64,000 nt of DNA from Heterohyrax brucei (taxonomy: Eukaryota; Chordata; Mammalia; Hyracoidea; Procaviidae), in assembly GCA_028571685.1 (NCBI GenBank), contig CM053156.1:82463049-82527048 (forward strand). Reading direction: 5' to 3'. Each line of letters begins with the position of its first letter. Position 1 is the first letter of the stretch. Below, one piece after another: positions 10,466 to 20,708 of the stretch. The notes beneath the pieces are model-generated. The model saw nothing but the letters and a program-made list of their open reading frames with translations, was not told the origin of the DNA and made no database searches. The translations under genes were made by a program, and so were the position numbers.

Positions 10466-11050
10466 ATACTTTTACTTTAGTTTTTATTTGTTGACAAAGA
10501 TATATACAGCAAATGTACACCAAATCAAGAATTTCTATGGATACAATTCAGTAACTTGTGCCCCCTTTCTCTATACCCTTTCTGAATTGTTTTATCATTA
10601 TTGGTACAAATTCACTGCTCCCTAAGCTTCTCAACTACCCTTTTGAGTGGCTGTTGTCAGTTTGAACTCATATAGATAATTCTCATTTTAAAAACAAAAT
10701 AAAAAAATCGCTGCACTCAAAGTGGACATTCTTTTCTACTTTAACTATTGCTTAGTTTAAAGACAACTTCAGGTAGTAGTTTTTATTTAAGACTTCTTCA
10801 GGGTAATAGTTTTAGGGAATCATCTAGCTTCAGTGGCTCCAGAAAGTCTATTCCATGAGAATTTGAAATTCTCTTCTACATTTCCCCCTTTTGATCAGAA
10901 TTCCTACAGTGAATCACTGATCAAAGCATTTAATAATGGTAGCTAGATACTGATGAATTCTTTCAGTCTTGTGGTAAAGGAGATAGTTTTTTCACAGAGG
11001 CAACTGGACACATATTTCAGCTTTCTCCAATTCCTGAGCACGCGTCTTCA
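10466..11050 (-). mobile_element. L1 3' end fragment (family D)
   Basis: Read on the minus strand it ends at the left in A-rich sequence; the plus strand shows GATATATACAGCAAATGTAC, CAGTGGCTCCAGAAAGTCT and TGAATTCTTTCAGTCTTGTG. The last is the reverse of the shared AGACCAGAAGAA block. Parallel to 48250-48918 and to the window end. The 61-codon frame at its left is incidental. Confidence 0.6.
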
Positions 11051-11394
11051 AAAAGAACCATATTTTAAGGCTTCATGATATCTGATTTATTACAGCATCT
11101 TTTAGCCATCTTGCCAAATTAAGATGGAGTTGGAGTGCAAGGTAGGCAGTTATAAAGATAACTCCATACCATGGTGTAAGCTCCAATCTGTGTTGTCCAC
11201 CCTTGTGCATCTGGTACCCAAGAGAGTGAATGGTACATAGTAAGTACACAGAATTACATTTTTAGATAAGAATAAATACACCTTCAAAGAGGCTGCTTCA
11301 GCCAGGGACACTTGTCCACTCTGTCTATTGTATGAGCCACATGTCATGGCTCTTATGTCATGACTAAAGAGCAAAGCATAATAGTTAATAGACT
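11051..11394. other. Unassigned sequence
   Basis: About 340 bases without a recognised feature. The minus-strand 134-codon frame at 11150-11554 spans this stretch, the MIR half and part of a SINE, which argues against it being a real gene. Confidence 0.5.
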
Positions 11395-11825
11395 GGCCTA
11401 GGACTGGCCTAGAGTCTTCAGGATTAAACCCAGTCAGGTCCCAACCATCTATGTAGTTTTGTGCAAGGTATTGGACCTCTCTAGGTTTCACTCTTGTTAT
11501 CCCTACTAAAAACAAAAAACAGAAAACAAACCTACTGTTGTTGAGTTGGGCCAAACTTGTAGTGACCCTAGTGGTCAGAGTAGAACTGCCCTATAAAGTT
11601 TCCAAGGAGTGCCTGGCAGATTTGTACTGCCAACCTTTCATTTAGCTGATGTAGCATTTAACCCACTACACTCCCAGGGTTTCTGTGTCATCTCTATAGA
11701 GATCATAATAGCTACACCAGGTCTAACAGAAAAATTAATTAGGTCAATGTGCATAAAATGTCTTTGCCTAGTATCTGATGCAGAGTAAACAGAGTAAGTG
11801 CTAATATTTTAACTATAAGCTGTGT
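11395..11825 (+). mobile_element. MIR, split by a SINE
   Basis: The left half has TAGTTTTGTGCAAGGTATTG and CCTCTCTAGGTTTCACTCTT, matching the MIR core (GTGACCTTGGGCAAGTTACTT type). The right half, after 11683, has GATCATAATAGCTACACC and AGAGTAAGTGCTAATATTTT. Heavily diverged, as expected for a repeat shared by all mammals. Confidence 0.6.
11507..11683 (-). mobile_element. AfroSINE, short form, in MIR
   Basis: ACAAACCTACTGTTGTTGAG tail side, GAGTGCCTGGCAGATTTGTA body and B-box side, CATTTAACCCACTACACTCC head. Its position inside the MIR gives the relative order of the two insertions. Confidence 0.92.
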
Positions 11826-11850
11826 GACAAATTGGTTCCATGTATAAATC

Positions 11851-11994
11851 TCAAGTGGCTAAGAGCTCAGGCTGCTAACAAAAAGATTAGCAGTTTGAAT
11901 CTACCAGCTGCTCCTTAGAAATGTTATACGGCAATTTTTCTCCATCCAACAGTGTTGCTATGAGTTGGAACTGCTTCATCGGCAGTGGGTTTTG
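11851..11994 (+). mobile_element. AfroSINE, head truncated
   Basis: Starts within the head at AAGTGGCTAAGAGCTCAGGC; B-box region TTAGCAGTTTGAATCTACCA, tail GTTGCTATGAGTTGGAACTG, end GGCAGTGGGTTTTGC. Confidence 0.9.
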
Positions 11995-12199
11995 CATTGT
12001 AAATTATTTATGCAGAATTTCTACATGCAAGCTTTAGGTGCAAAAGGAAAACATAGTGTCACCTGATAGAGTCAGTAAGCTTGTCCCCTGCTCTAACGAC
12101 CACCCAGCATCATTCAAACATCAGCGTAGTAGTAGATAATGAATATACTAGAAAGAGTTGAAAATACTTATTGTTTCAAAATGTTGCTCTGAAGCAATG

Positions 12200-12405
12200 A
12201 TTCCCTGTCAGGACTGGGTGTGCCTCCAGGGGCCATTTAGCAATGTCTGGAGACAATGGTGGTGGAGACAATGGTGGGCTAGATGATTGAGTCTGGAATG
12301 TTATAATGCCATCTAGTGGGTGGAGGCCGGGGAAGTTAAGCAACATGCAGCCCAACCAAGACTAGTGTTCAAGTTGACAATCTATGCTCTGGCTTTTGGG
12401 GTTTA
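12200..12405 (+). mobile_element. hAT-type MER element
   Basis: AGGGGCCATTTAGCAATGTC, TGGAGACAATGGTGG, then TGCCATCTAGTGGGTGGAGG and GCAACATGCAGCCC. This is the order of a common short non-autonomous DNA transposon of placental mammals; a second copy is at 22440-22625. The exact MER number is not certain. Confidence 0.6.
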
Positions 12406-12844
12406 AAAACTTAGACTCTGGCGCAGTCAACAGTTCTCAGGGGTAAGTGATTTTGAAGTCATTTACAGCATTTGGAAGGAGGTAAGTTCAGTGGCTGACT
12501 TGGCTATATAAACTGATAAACGAGATCATTTGGAGATCCTGTACCCATTCCTCTTCCTGGAATGCCTTTGTCTGGCTGCAGAGAATCATTGTCTGATGAA
12601 AGTGCCTCCAGTAGATGACCCATTTGGGAATAATTTTAATAAATCATTTTCAAGGATTCAAATGCCCAGACTCGTGACAAAGACCCTAATTAACCCAGAT
12701 TCTACTAAAAATAGAAAGAGCCCATTGCATTTATGCAGACTTTTCTCATTAGGTTCATCAAGCAATGCTTTCAGGTAGGCAGCAGAAATAGGTAATAAAA
12801 CCAGTGAGAGCTACTACTGATTAAATCTGGGTGCTGTGTTGAGT
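12406..12844. other. Unassigned sequence
   Basis: Contains an 82-codon plus-strand frame (12530-12778) without recognisable homology. CCTCTTCCTGGAATGCCTTT near 12550 weakly recalls L2 but is too short to call. Confidence 0.45.
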
Positions 12845-13010
12845 AACAGCATAAAACAAAAGGAGGTGAATTTAGGGTCTGGAGTCCCACTTCAAGCCCT
12901 GTCCCCTGCTAACAGTGTGAATCTGCATGATTTAATTTTCTTTTCTGCCTGTTCTGTTTTATCTGATAAAATAGAGAGAGGAATATTTCCTATTAGAGGA
13001 ACACAGCAAA
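12845..13010 (+). mobile_element. MIR fragment
   Basis: GGGTCTGGAGTCCC, AACAGTGTGAATCTGCATGA, then TTATCTGATAAAATAGAGAG follow the MIR core order. Diverged; moderate confidence only. Confidence 0.45.
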
Positions 13011-13187
13011 AACTGTGTGCTTGGGAGATATTCTGATATGGGAGCACTTGGAGATGAGAAACTTGTATTAGAGGGAGCATAAATAAGTTGTCTAATATCC
13101 CGTAGTAGTGGGCAGCCAAACTGGGTACAATTCCAAAGTCCATGTCATAACAGCAGTATCTACAAGAACGTTTGGCATATATTAAAG

Positions 13188-14372
13188 CCAGTTGCTGTCA
13201 AGGTCCAGTTGTGTCCAACTCCTGGAAGCACCATGTGTGCCAGAGTCAAATGGTGCTCTGCAGGGTTTTCAGGTTTTTTTATTTTTTATTTTGATGGAAT
13301 GAAAATGTATGTTCCAATATAAATTTGCACACTCACCTATATGCAGCTGCCACTGCTCTCCCTGCCTGGTGACAGCACACCCTTCCTCTCTGCTCCATAC
13401 ATGTCCTATCCTCCCAACAATCTCCTGTCCCCTCCTCTCCACCCACTCCTCTTCTTCCAGTAAGAGGTCAGCCGTAAAGTGCACACATGATATGGTCACT
13501 CTGTGTTACTAAGTCCAATCCACTCCTGTCTGAAGAGTTGATCTCCATTATGATTTGTGGGCAAGGGCAGCATCAGGGCCAGGGGCCATGCTCCTAGGGG
13601 AACCCCGAAACCCCTGAACCATCATTTGTGATCTTTTAGTGGAGATCTCAGGATGTACCCCTTTTTATTCCTGTGTTGCCAGTGAGACTCAACTTAGTGA
13701 GCTCCATCATGGATATCACTGGTGGTGGCCAGGCACCATCTGGTTCTTCTGGTCCCAAGTAGATGTAGTCACCCAGTCACGTGGATCTCTCTGTCTTCTG
13801 GGTTCTCTATTCCCCGTGTCATTTTGGTCCTTGGTGATCATCCATTCCTGCTCAGTTGGAACCATTTGCTGTACCCACAGATGGCAGCTTGGCAGCTTTT
13901 AAGACCCCAGACACCACTCACCAATGTGGGGTGCAGAGGGCTCTCTTAGCAAAACACTGGTTGTGCCAGTTGGCCTTGATCTCCCCTGAGAGCATTGTCC
14001 CTGGCCCCCTACACCTGCTACTCTGTCCTTGAAATATTTGTTTAAGGTGGGAGGAGTACTCATGCTATATTGAAGTTCAGTTAATATTGATCTTCTTTCT
14101 AATGTGTGTTGTCCCAGATTTCACCCAACCAAATTTGTATCAGCTATCTAATCTAGACCCTCCCCCACTTGCCGTTCCTCCCTCCCCACCCCTGCAGCCG
14201 TCAGAGTCTTTTCTTCTACACATGAGTCTGTTTTTAAGTTATCATAGGGGTCTCATAAGAGGTTGGTTTTTTGGAAGCAGAGCACCAGACCTGTCTTCTG
14301 AGGTACGTTTACACGGACTTGAACACCAGTCTTTCAGTTAGCAGCTGAATGTGTCAACTGTTTGCATCACTC
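13188..14372 (-). mobile_element. AfroSINE long form, split by L1
   Basis: The tail half is 13188-13272 (CAGTTGCTGTCAAGGTCCAG). The head half is 14262-14372 (TTGGAAGCAGAGCACCAGAC ... CTTTCAGTTAGCAGCTGAAT). Joined in order they would match one long-form copy such as 18203-18403. The L1 3' end between them therefore landed inside an existing SINE. GGTTTTTT occurs at both junctions and may be the target duplication. Confidence 0.78.
13273..14260 (-). mobile_element. L1 3' end fragment (family A), long
   Basis: T-rich at the left (the A tail seen from the other strand), then the reverse of the same sequence as 1539-2176: GATCTCCATTATGATTTGTG, AGGGGCCATGCTCCTAGGGG, GGCACCATCTGGTTCTTCTG and CAGCTTTTAAGACCCCAGAC. 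It extends about 350 bases further 5' than the other family A copies, including TGTGTTGTCCCAGATTTCAC. Several 60-90-codon frames here are non-coding shadows. Confidence 0.72.
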
Positions 14373-14700
14373 TTGTCATGATGCAGGACAAAATGAACAC
14401 ATCTTTAGTTAAATAAAGATAGCTATCTGATTTTTGTATCTTCAGCAACCCACATTTTAAGCTAATTGTGTCCTCTTAATTGCACTTCTGTTACAGTTGA
14501 CATCACGAGAACGTTTTTGCAAGTTGGGAAAGTCACCTCTGGACTTCCAGGTCTTGACCATGTGCACTGAATTACTCAAATAACATAAGTGGTATTTATA
14601 ATGTTTGGAAAATTGCCCTTGGAAATAAATGTCATTTTTTTCACTAAGAACTAACTCTTGCAGAATATAGGACATCATTAGAAGCACGTGCAACCTGACC
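14373..14700. other. Unassigned sequence
   Basis: About 330 bases; no feature recognised. A 78-codon minus-strand frame at 14457-14693 has no recognisable content. Confidence 0.5.
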
Positions 14701-14792
14701 CCATTGCCTGGGCTGCTAGCTGAAAGGTCAAAAGTTCGAAATCACCAGCCTCTGATGGGGCAGTTTTACTCTGACCTAAGGTGTAACCATGA
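14701..14792 (+). mobile_element. AfroSINE fragment
   Basis: GGCTGCTAGCTGAAAGGTCA, AAAGTTCGAAATCACCAGCC and GGGGCAGTTTTACTCTGACC are the head-B-box-body order; the tail is nearly lost. Confidence 0.7.
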
Positions 14793-14885
14793 GGGGCTCC
14801 AAGAGGGAGATAAATCTGTACGCTGCCTAACGAATTGAAAAATAGCACATGGATTGTGCTTCTGTGAGTGAGTATGTATGAGAAT

Positions 14886-15056
14886 GTTGTCATTAAGTGC
14901 CTTTGAGCCATTTTCAACTCATTGCAACCCCATGTGACAGAGTACAATGGCTCTGTAGGGTTTCCTAGCCTGTAATCTCTATGGGGACACATGGCCAGGT
15001 TTTTCTCTCGCAAAGCCGCTAGGTAGATTTGAACTCCCAACCTTTTGGTGAGCTGA
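14886..15056 (-). mobile_element. AfroSINE, long form
   Basis: GTTGTCATTAAGTGCCTTTG start, AGGGTTTCCTAGCCTGTAAT and CAAAGCCGCTAGGTAGATTT as in other long copies, ending at CCTTTTGGTGAGCTGAC. Confidence 0.9.
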
Positions 15057-15369
15057 CTAGTTCCCCTCGAAGGACTACTAAACTGAAGTGAGATGGTATT
15101 CCTTGAACCTCTTCAGTGACATGCACAAACTCAACCTACTGTACTTCAATGGAAGAGGTGAATAATAATTTTTCTTCAAGATGGCTACTAACTGGACTTT
15201 AGAAAAAATGAAGTTCAATGGCTAATTTTAGCAACTGGCTTTATGTGAAGTAGAAAAGGTAGGAAGAGTCTATAAATTCTTTTCAGAAACCATAAATACA
15301 TACATAATATTTTTCTTTTACATTGTGGTGTGTGTGTGTGTAAGGGTGTGTGTGTGTACAATAAGCCAC
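15057..15369. other. Unassigned sequence with a TG microsatellite
   Basis: About 310 bases before the RTE element. A GTGTGTGTGTGTG-AAGGG-TGTGTGTGTG run lies at about 15327-15357. Nothing else recognised. Confidence 0.6.
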
Positions 15370-18143
15370 TGCTCCTCTGTCAGTTTGTTGTACTGTGGTG
15401 ACTTTTGTGTTGCTGTGATGCTGGAAACTCTGCCACCGGTATTTCAAACACTAGCAAGGCCAACCCTAGTGAACGGGTCCCAGACTAAGACACAGCAGGC
15501 AGTGTCTGGTGACTTTACTTCCAAAGGACTGGCCAGTGAAAACCTCATGAATAGCTGTGGAACATGGCCTCATAAGTGTCAGAAAATGGGACCCTCCGTC
15601 TGGAAAGCACTCAAAATACAACTCGGGAATAGCTCACTCCAAAAAGTGGAGTCGACCTTAATGATGTGGATGGAGCAAAGATTTTGTGACTTCATTTGCT
15701 GACGTGACATGAATCAAACTGAGAAGAAACAGCTGCAAACATCCACCAGTAATTCAAACATGGAATATGTGAAGTACGAATCCAGGAAAATTGGAAATTG
15801 TCAAAAATGGAACAAAACACTTAAAGATAAATGTCTTAGGCATGAGTGAGCTGAAATAACCTAGTATTGGCCATTTTTAATCAGACAATCATATAGTCTA
15901 CTATGCTAGGAATGACAAATTGAGGAAGAAAGGCGTCATACTCGTTGTCAAGAAGATTTGAAGACCTGTCCTGAAGTATAATGCTGTCATTGATGAGATA
16001 ATAGCTATATGTACAAGAAAGATCATTTAATAGACTACACTTTAAATTCACACACCAACTGCTATGGCAAAGATGAAGAAATGGAAGATTTTTACCAACT
16101 TATGCAGTCTAAAATTGATCAAATATGCAGTCAAGATGTGTTGATAATTACTAGTGATTGGAATGAAAAAGTTGGAAAAAAAGATGAATTAGTAGTTGAC
16201 AAATATGGCCTTGGTAGTAGAAATGACACTGAAGATCACATGACAGAATCGTGAAGACCAAAGTCTTATTCGTTGGAAATACCTTTTTTCAATAACATAA
16301 GCAGCAGCTATACACATAGCCTTCACTAAGGGATGGAATACACAGGAATCCTATCGACAACATCTGTGAAACTACACAATGGAGAAGCTCAATATCATCA
16401 GTTAGAACAAGACTGGGGCTGCCTGTGAAACAGACCATCAGTTGCTTATGTACAAGTTCAAGTTCAAGTTCAAGTTGAAGAAAATTGAAACGAGTTCATA
16501 AGAGCGAAAGTACAGTGTTGAATATATTCCACCTGAATTTAGAGATTATAACAGATTGGATACTTTGAATTCTAACAATAAAGACCAGATGAATTACAGA
16601 AGGACTTCATACATTAAGAAAGCAAAATGTTATTTAAAAATGTAGGAAAAAAAGAAAAGACCAGAATGGTTGTCAGAAGAGACTCTGAATCCTGCTCTTG
16701 AAATCAGAGTAGTTAAAGCAAACAGAAGAAATGATGAATTAGAACAGAAGATTTTGAATGTCAGCTTAAAGTGATAAAGTAGTTTTATAATGAAATGTAC
16801 AAAGACCTGGAGTTGGAAAACCAAAAGGGAAGAACACTCTCATCATTTCTCAAGCTGAAATAAAGGAAGGAAAAACTCAAGGATTGAGTTGCAATATTGA
16901 GGGTTTCTATGGACAAGATGGAAAGTCTTGTGGTGAAGTGGTTAAATGCCACAAATGACAAAAGTCACCAGTCTGAATTTACCAGTTGCTCCTTGGAAAC
17001 TCTATGGGGGCAGTTCTACTCTGTCCTGTAGAGTTGCTATGAGTCAAAATTGACTTGATGGCAAAGGGTGTGGAGAAAATATCAAATGACTCAAGAAGTA
17101 TAACAGTTTTGGAAGGAATACACAGAATCATTGTACCAAAAAGAATTGGTTGATGTTCAGCCATTGAGAGAAGTCACGTGCGATCAAGAACTAGTGGTAA
17201 GCAACAGAAGAGGTCCAAGCTGCCCTGGAGGCACTGGTGGAGAACAAGCCTCCAGGAATGACGGAATACCAACTGAGATGTTTCAATGAATGAATTGAAC
17301 CCAGAAAGTGCTTGCTCATGCACAACAAGAAAGTTGGGAAACGATAACTGGCCAACGTACTAGAAGACACCCAAGTTTGTGTCCTTTCCAAATAAGGTGA
17401 TCCATCAGAATGAGGAAGTTACCAAACAATATCGTTAATACCACATACAAGTAAATTTTTGCTTAAGATCGTTCAAAAACAGTTGTAGCAGTACACCAAC
17501 TAAGAACTGTAGAAATTCAAGCTGGATTTAGAAGAGGATGTGGAATGAGGGATATCACTGTCCATGTCAGATGGATCCTGGCTGACAGCAGACAATACCA
17601 GAAAGATGTTTACCAGTGCTTTACTGACTATGCAAAGGCATTCAACCGTGTGGATCGTAGCAAATTACGGATAACATAGTGAGGAATGAGAATCCCAGAA
17701 CACTTAATTGTGCTCAAGAGAAATCTGTATATAGATCAAGAGGCAATTATGCAGATGGAACAAAGAGATACTCCATGGCTTAAAATCAGAAAAGATGTGT
17801 GCTGGGGTTGAATCCTTTCACCAAACTTCTTTAATCTGTGTAGTGAGCAAATATATCCAAGAACCTGGACTATCTGAAGAAGAATACAGCATCAGGACAG
17901 GAGAAGGACCTGTTATTAGGAAGGACTGGTTCTGGGAGAACATCATGAGTGGTAAATGAGAGAGTCAGAGAATAATTGGAAGATCCTTAATGAGATGAAC
18001 TGACATAGCAGCTGCAACAACGGACTCAAACAGCACCTGTTATGAGGCTGATACAGGACTAGGTGGTGTCTCACTCTGTCCAACATGGGGCCACTATAAG
18101 TAGGAACTAGCTCAGTGGCACTTAATAATAATAATGATAATAT
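15370..18143 (+). mobile_element. RTE-clade LINE (BovB-like), long inactive copy
   Basis: The longest LINE copy here. 15370-15780 is the 5' leader (GATGCTGGAAACTCTGCCAC). The endonuclease region shows at 16009-16254: YGKDEEMEDFYQ, then a TSDWNEKVG motif in place of the usual GDWNAKVG, and KYGLGSRND. Reverse transcriptase traces include a PPGMTEYQLRCF-like stretch near 17250, CFTDYAKAFNRVD near 17620 (the FxDYxKAFD core) and a YxRTEQ-like region near 17750. Around 17900-17925 the sequence jumps to the 3' end (GGAGAACATCATGAGTGG), so several hundred bases of the palm and C-terminus are missing. It ends in CACTTAATAATAATAATG, the short-repeat tail typical of RTE. Many frame breaks make it inert. 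A SINE is inserted at 16921-17070. Known role of the family: nicks target DNA and reverse-transcribes its own RNA. Confidence 0.9.
16921..17070 (+). mobile_element. AfroSINE inside the RTE copy
   Basis: GAAAGTCTTGTGGTGAAGTG head, TTTACCAGTTGCTCCTTGGA, and GTTGCTATGAGTCAAAATTG tail. It lies between the endonuclease and reverse transcriptase regions, so it postdates the host RTE copy. Confidence 0.92.
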
Positions 18144-18202
18144 AGTTCATTTATTCACTGCATTCATATTTTTTGAATACTCACTATGCTTAAGGCCTTA
18201 GT

Positions 18203-18403
18203 AGTTGTTAGGTGCTCTCGAGTTGATTTTGACTCATAGCGACTTCATGTGACAGAGTACAATTGTCCCCTGGGGTTTTTTAGACTGTAATCTTTATAGA
18301 ATCAGATTACTGGGTCTTTCTTCCTTGGAGCCACTGGGTAGATTTGAGCCGTCGACCTTTTTGTTAGTAGCTGCATGCTTAAACATTGCACCGCTGGAGT
18401 GTC
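18203..18403 (-). mobile_element. AfroSINE, long form
   Basis: GTTGTTAGGTGCTCTCGAGT, GACTCATAGCGACTTCATGT, AGACTGTAATCTTTATAGAA, GGAGCCACTGGGTAGATTTG, head AAACATTGCACCGCTGGAGT. One of the cleanest long-form copies, about 200 bases. Confidence 0.94.
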
Positions 18404-18620
18404 CTTTATTCTACTAGGGTGAAAAATATTTGTAGGGTAGATTCTTAAAGGAACTTTCACGGTTGTTTCTCTTTCCCTAATCAGGCTTATGTTATTGTTC
18501 TAAAAGGCAGGCAATAAACAAGACAAATAATTAAAATAAATAATACTATATTTTGAGAAGTGAAAAGGGAACTTTGCAAGGGGTGTGTGTGCAATTTTAA
18601 ATACAGTAATCAGGAAAGGC

Positions 18621-19172
18621 TGCCATGGATTAAGCTGTGTCACTCCCCAAAACATATGTAGTCATGTGGCTGGGCCAGGATTCTCTGTATTCTATGATTG
18701 CTCTCCATTTTCTGATATTCTGACGCTATAAAGCATAACCTCTGCCTGTGGTTAACAGAGTGGATTATGTTGGAGAGGGTTTGGGTGGGACTGTAAATCC
18801 ATTCCTAAGGTTACCTCCCTGATCCATTTGAGATTCCCTAGAGTGTGAGCTGCTCCATCTTTCATCCTTTTATCCTACAAGGATAAAAGGAAAGGAAAGC
18901 AAGCAGAGAGTTGGGAACCTCATACCATCAAGAAAACAGCAGTGGGAGTAGTGTTTCCTTCAGACTTGTAGTTCTGTGTAAGATGCTCCCTGACCAAAGA
19001 CTGATGGAATGCCGAGACCTTCCTCCAGAGCTGACAGAGGGAAAGCCTTTCCGTGCAACAGACACCCTGAATTTGGACTTGTAGCTTACCGGACTGTGTA
19101 AGAATAAACTCTCCTTTTTAAAGCCATCCACTTTTGGTATCTCTGTTAGCGCAGCACTAGATAACTAAAACA
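18621..19172 (+). mobile_element. Solo LTR, ERVL-MaLR type (retroviral fossil)
   Basis: A whole-looking solo LTR starting TGCCATGGATTAAGCTGTGT and ending ATAACTAAAACA, with a GAATAAA signal near 19102. Five-base flanks AAGGC (18616-18620) and TAGGC (19173-19177) differ once, consistent with the five-base duplication of this family. Non-coding, inserted in the ancient repeat; likely tens of millions of years old. The internal region has gone, presumably by recombination between the two LTRs. Confidence 0.78.
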
Positions 19173-19459
19173 TAGGCCTTACTAAAAACTGAGGAAATTG
19201 GCATTGAATAAAGACCAGGAAGAGGTGAGGGAGAAAGTCATGTGGGTCTCGGGGTCGTTGGGGCTCACTGATCTAGGCAACGGGAGCAGCCCCAGTGCAA
19301 AGGCCCTGGGGTAAACCACCTAGCACGTTCAAGAAAGAGTAAGAAAGTTGGTGTGGCTGGACCAGAGCAGACTAGGGAAAAAATGGGGAAGAGTATAAAG
19401 GGGCAGGTGTGGCAAGAATGGGAAGTATAGGGACTGGGAGGCAACTGGGATGACTGGCT

Positions 19460-19783
19460 TTTGTTGCTGCTAGGTGTCATCAGATTCGTTCCATCTCACA
19501 GCAACCCTATATGTGACAGAATAAAACACTGCCATCCTCACAAGCTTTGCCATGTCAAGCCCGTTGTTGCTGCTACTGTGTCAACCCATTCCATTGTGGG
19601 TCTTCTTGGTTTTGTTGACCCTCTACTTTATCAGACATGATGTCCTTCCCCAGGGACTGGTCTATCCTGATGCCATGTCTAAGGTGTATGAGATGGAATC
19701 TCACCATCTTTGTTTGTAAAGAGTATTCTGTCTTCTTCCAAGACAAGCCTGTTTGTACTTTTGGCAGTCCATAAGATACTCAG
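19460..19783 (-). mobile_element. RTE 3' end fragment
   Basis: Reverse of the RTE 3' terminus: TTGCTGCTAGGTGTCATCAG, GACCCTCTACTTTATCAGAC, GATGTCCTTCCCCAGGGACT, TACTTTTGGCAGTCCATAAG. Severely 5'-truncated, as usual for target-primed insertions. Confidence 0.85.
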
Positions 19784-19785
19784 TC

Positions 19786-19920
19786 CCATGTCCCATTGCT
19801 GTCTAGTTGGTTCCAACTCAGAGTAGAACTGCCCCAGAGGATTCCCAAGGAGTAGCTGGTGGTTTTGAACTGCTGACCTTTTGGTTAGCAGCTAAATGCT
19901 TACCCAGTGTGCGACCAGCC
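19786..19920 (-). mobile_element. AfroSINE, shortened
   Basis: TCCCATTGCTGTCTAGTTGG tail side with part of the tail missing, AGGAGTAGCTGGTGGTTTTG body, AATGCTTACCCAGTGTGCGA head. Confidence 0.88.
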
Positions 19921-19924
19921 CACT

Positions 19925-20085
19925 AAAACAAACCCATTGCTGTCGGGTCAGGTCCAACCCATCATGCCCTAGAAGTCAGAGTAGAACAGCCATATAGAGT
20001 TTCCAAGGAGTGCCTGGCAGATTTGAACTGCCAACCTTTTGTTTAGCAGATATAGGACTTAACCCACTACGCCACTAGGATTTCC
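19925..20085 (-). mobile_element. AfroSINE, short form
   Basis: AAACAAACCCATTGCTGTCG, GAGTGCCTGGCAGATTTGAA, ACTTAACCCACTACGCCACT. Lies tail to head with the copy before it, only about five bases apart. Confidence 0.93.
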
Positions 20086-20293
20086 ACTCTGCAGCCAGAA
20101 TTCCCAAATATATCCAACATTCTTTCCCAACATCACAATTCAGATATGTCAGTTCGTCTTCAGTTTTCTTTTCACTTTACTGACAGTGAAATGGAAAAAG
20201 AAAAGGAGAGTTTGGAGCAGGGGAAAGACAGGATTCGATTTAGTTTTAATCAGATCACTCTGGCTATGGAGTAAGGAATGAACTCTAGGGAGA

Positions 20294-20708
20294 TGTCTTG
20301 TTTAGTGCTGCCATGACAGAAATATCGCAAATGAGTGGCTTTAATACACAGTTTTTTTTGTTTTTTTTTTTATCTCACAGTTCAGGAGGCTAGAAGACCA
20401 AATTCAAGATGCCAGCTCTAGGGGAAGGCTTCTTCTCTCTGTAGGCTCTGAACAAAAGTCCTTGTGTCTTCAGCTTCTACTTCCTGGTTCTTTGGAGATC
20501 TCCTACAGGTCTTGGGATCTCTCTTAGCCCATTTCTGCTTGCTTCTTTAACCTCTTTTTATATCTCAGAAAATATTGACTCAACACACCCTGCACTAATC
20601 TTATTAATGTAAAGAAAATATCTCATTTCTAAGCGGGATTATAACCACTGGCATAGAAGCTAGGATTTACAACAAGTATTTTGGGGGGGTACCTTTCAAT
20701 CCATAATA
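20294..20708 (-). mobile_element. Solo LTR, ERVL-MaLR type (retroviral fossil)
   Basis: Reverse orientation to the LTR at 18621. Plus strand begins TGTCTTGTTTAGTGCTGCCA, shows CTCACAGTTCAGGAGGCTAG and AGGATTTACAACAAGTATTT, and ends CAATCCATAATA. Full-length-looking solo LTR with no internal region and no coding capacity. I could not confirm a five-base duplication. Confidence 0.75.

Noticed and set aside
11150-11554. 134-codon minus-strand frame
   Set aside because: Crosses unassigned sequence, half a MIR and the tail of a SINE; a chance frame.
15325-15702. 125-codon plus-strand frame starting MVCVCVRVCVC
   Set aside because: Begins in a TG microsatellite and continues in RTE leader sequence; not a protein.
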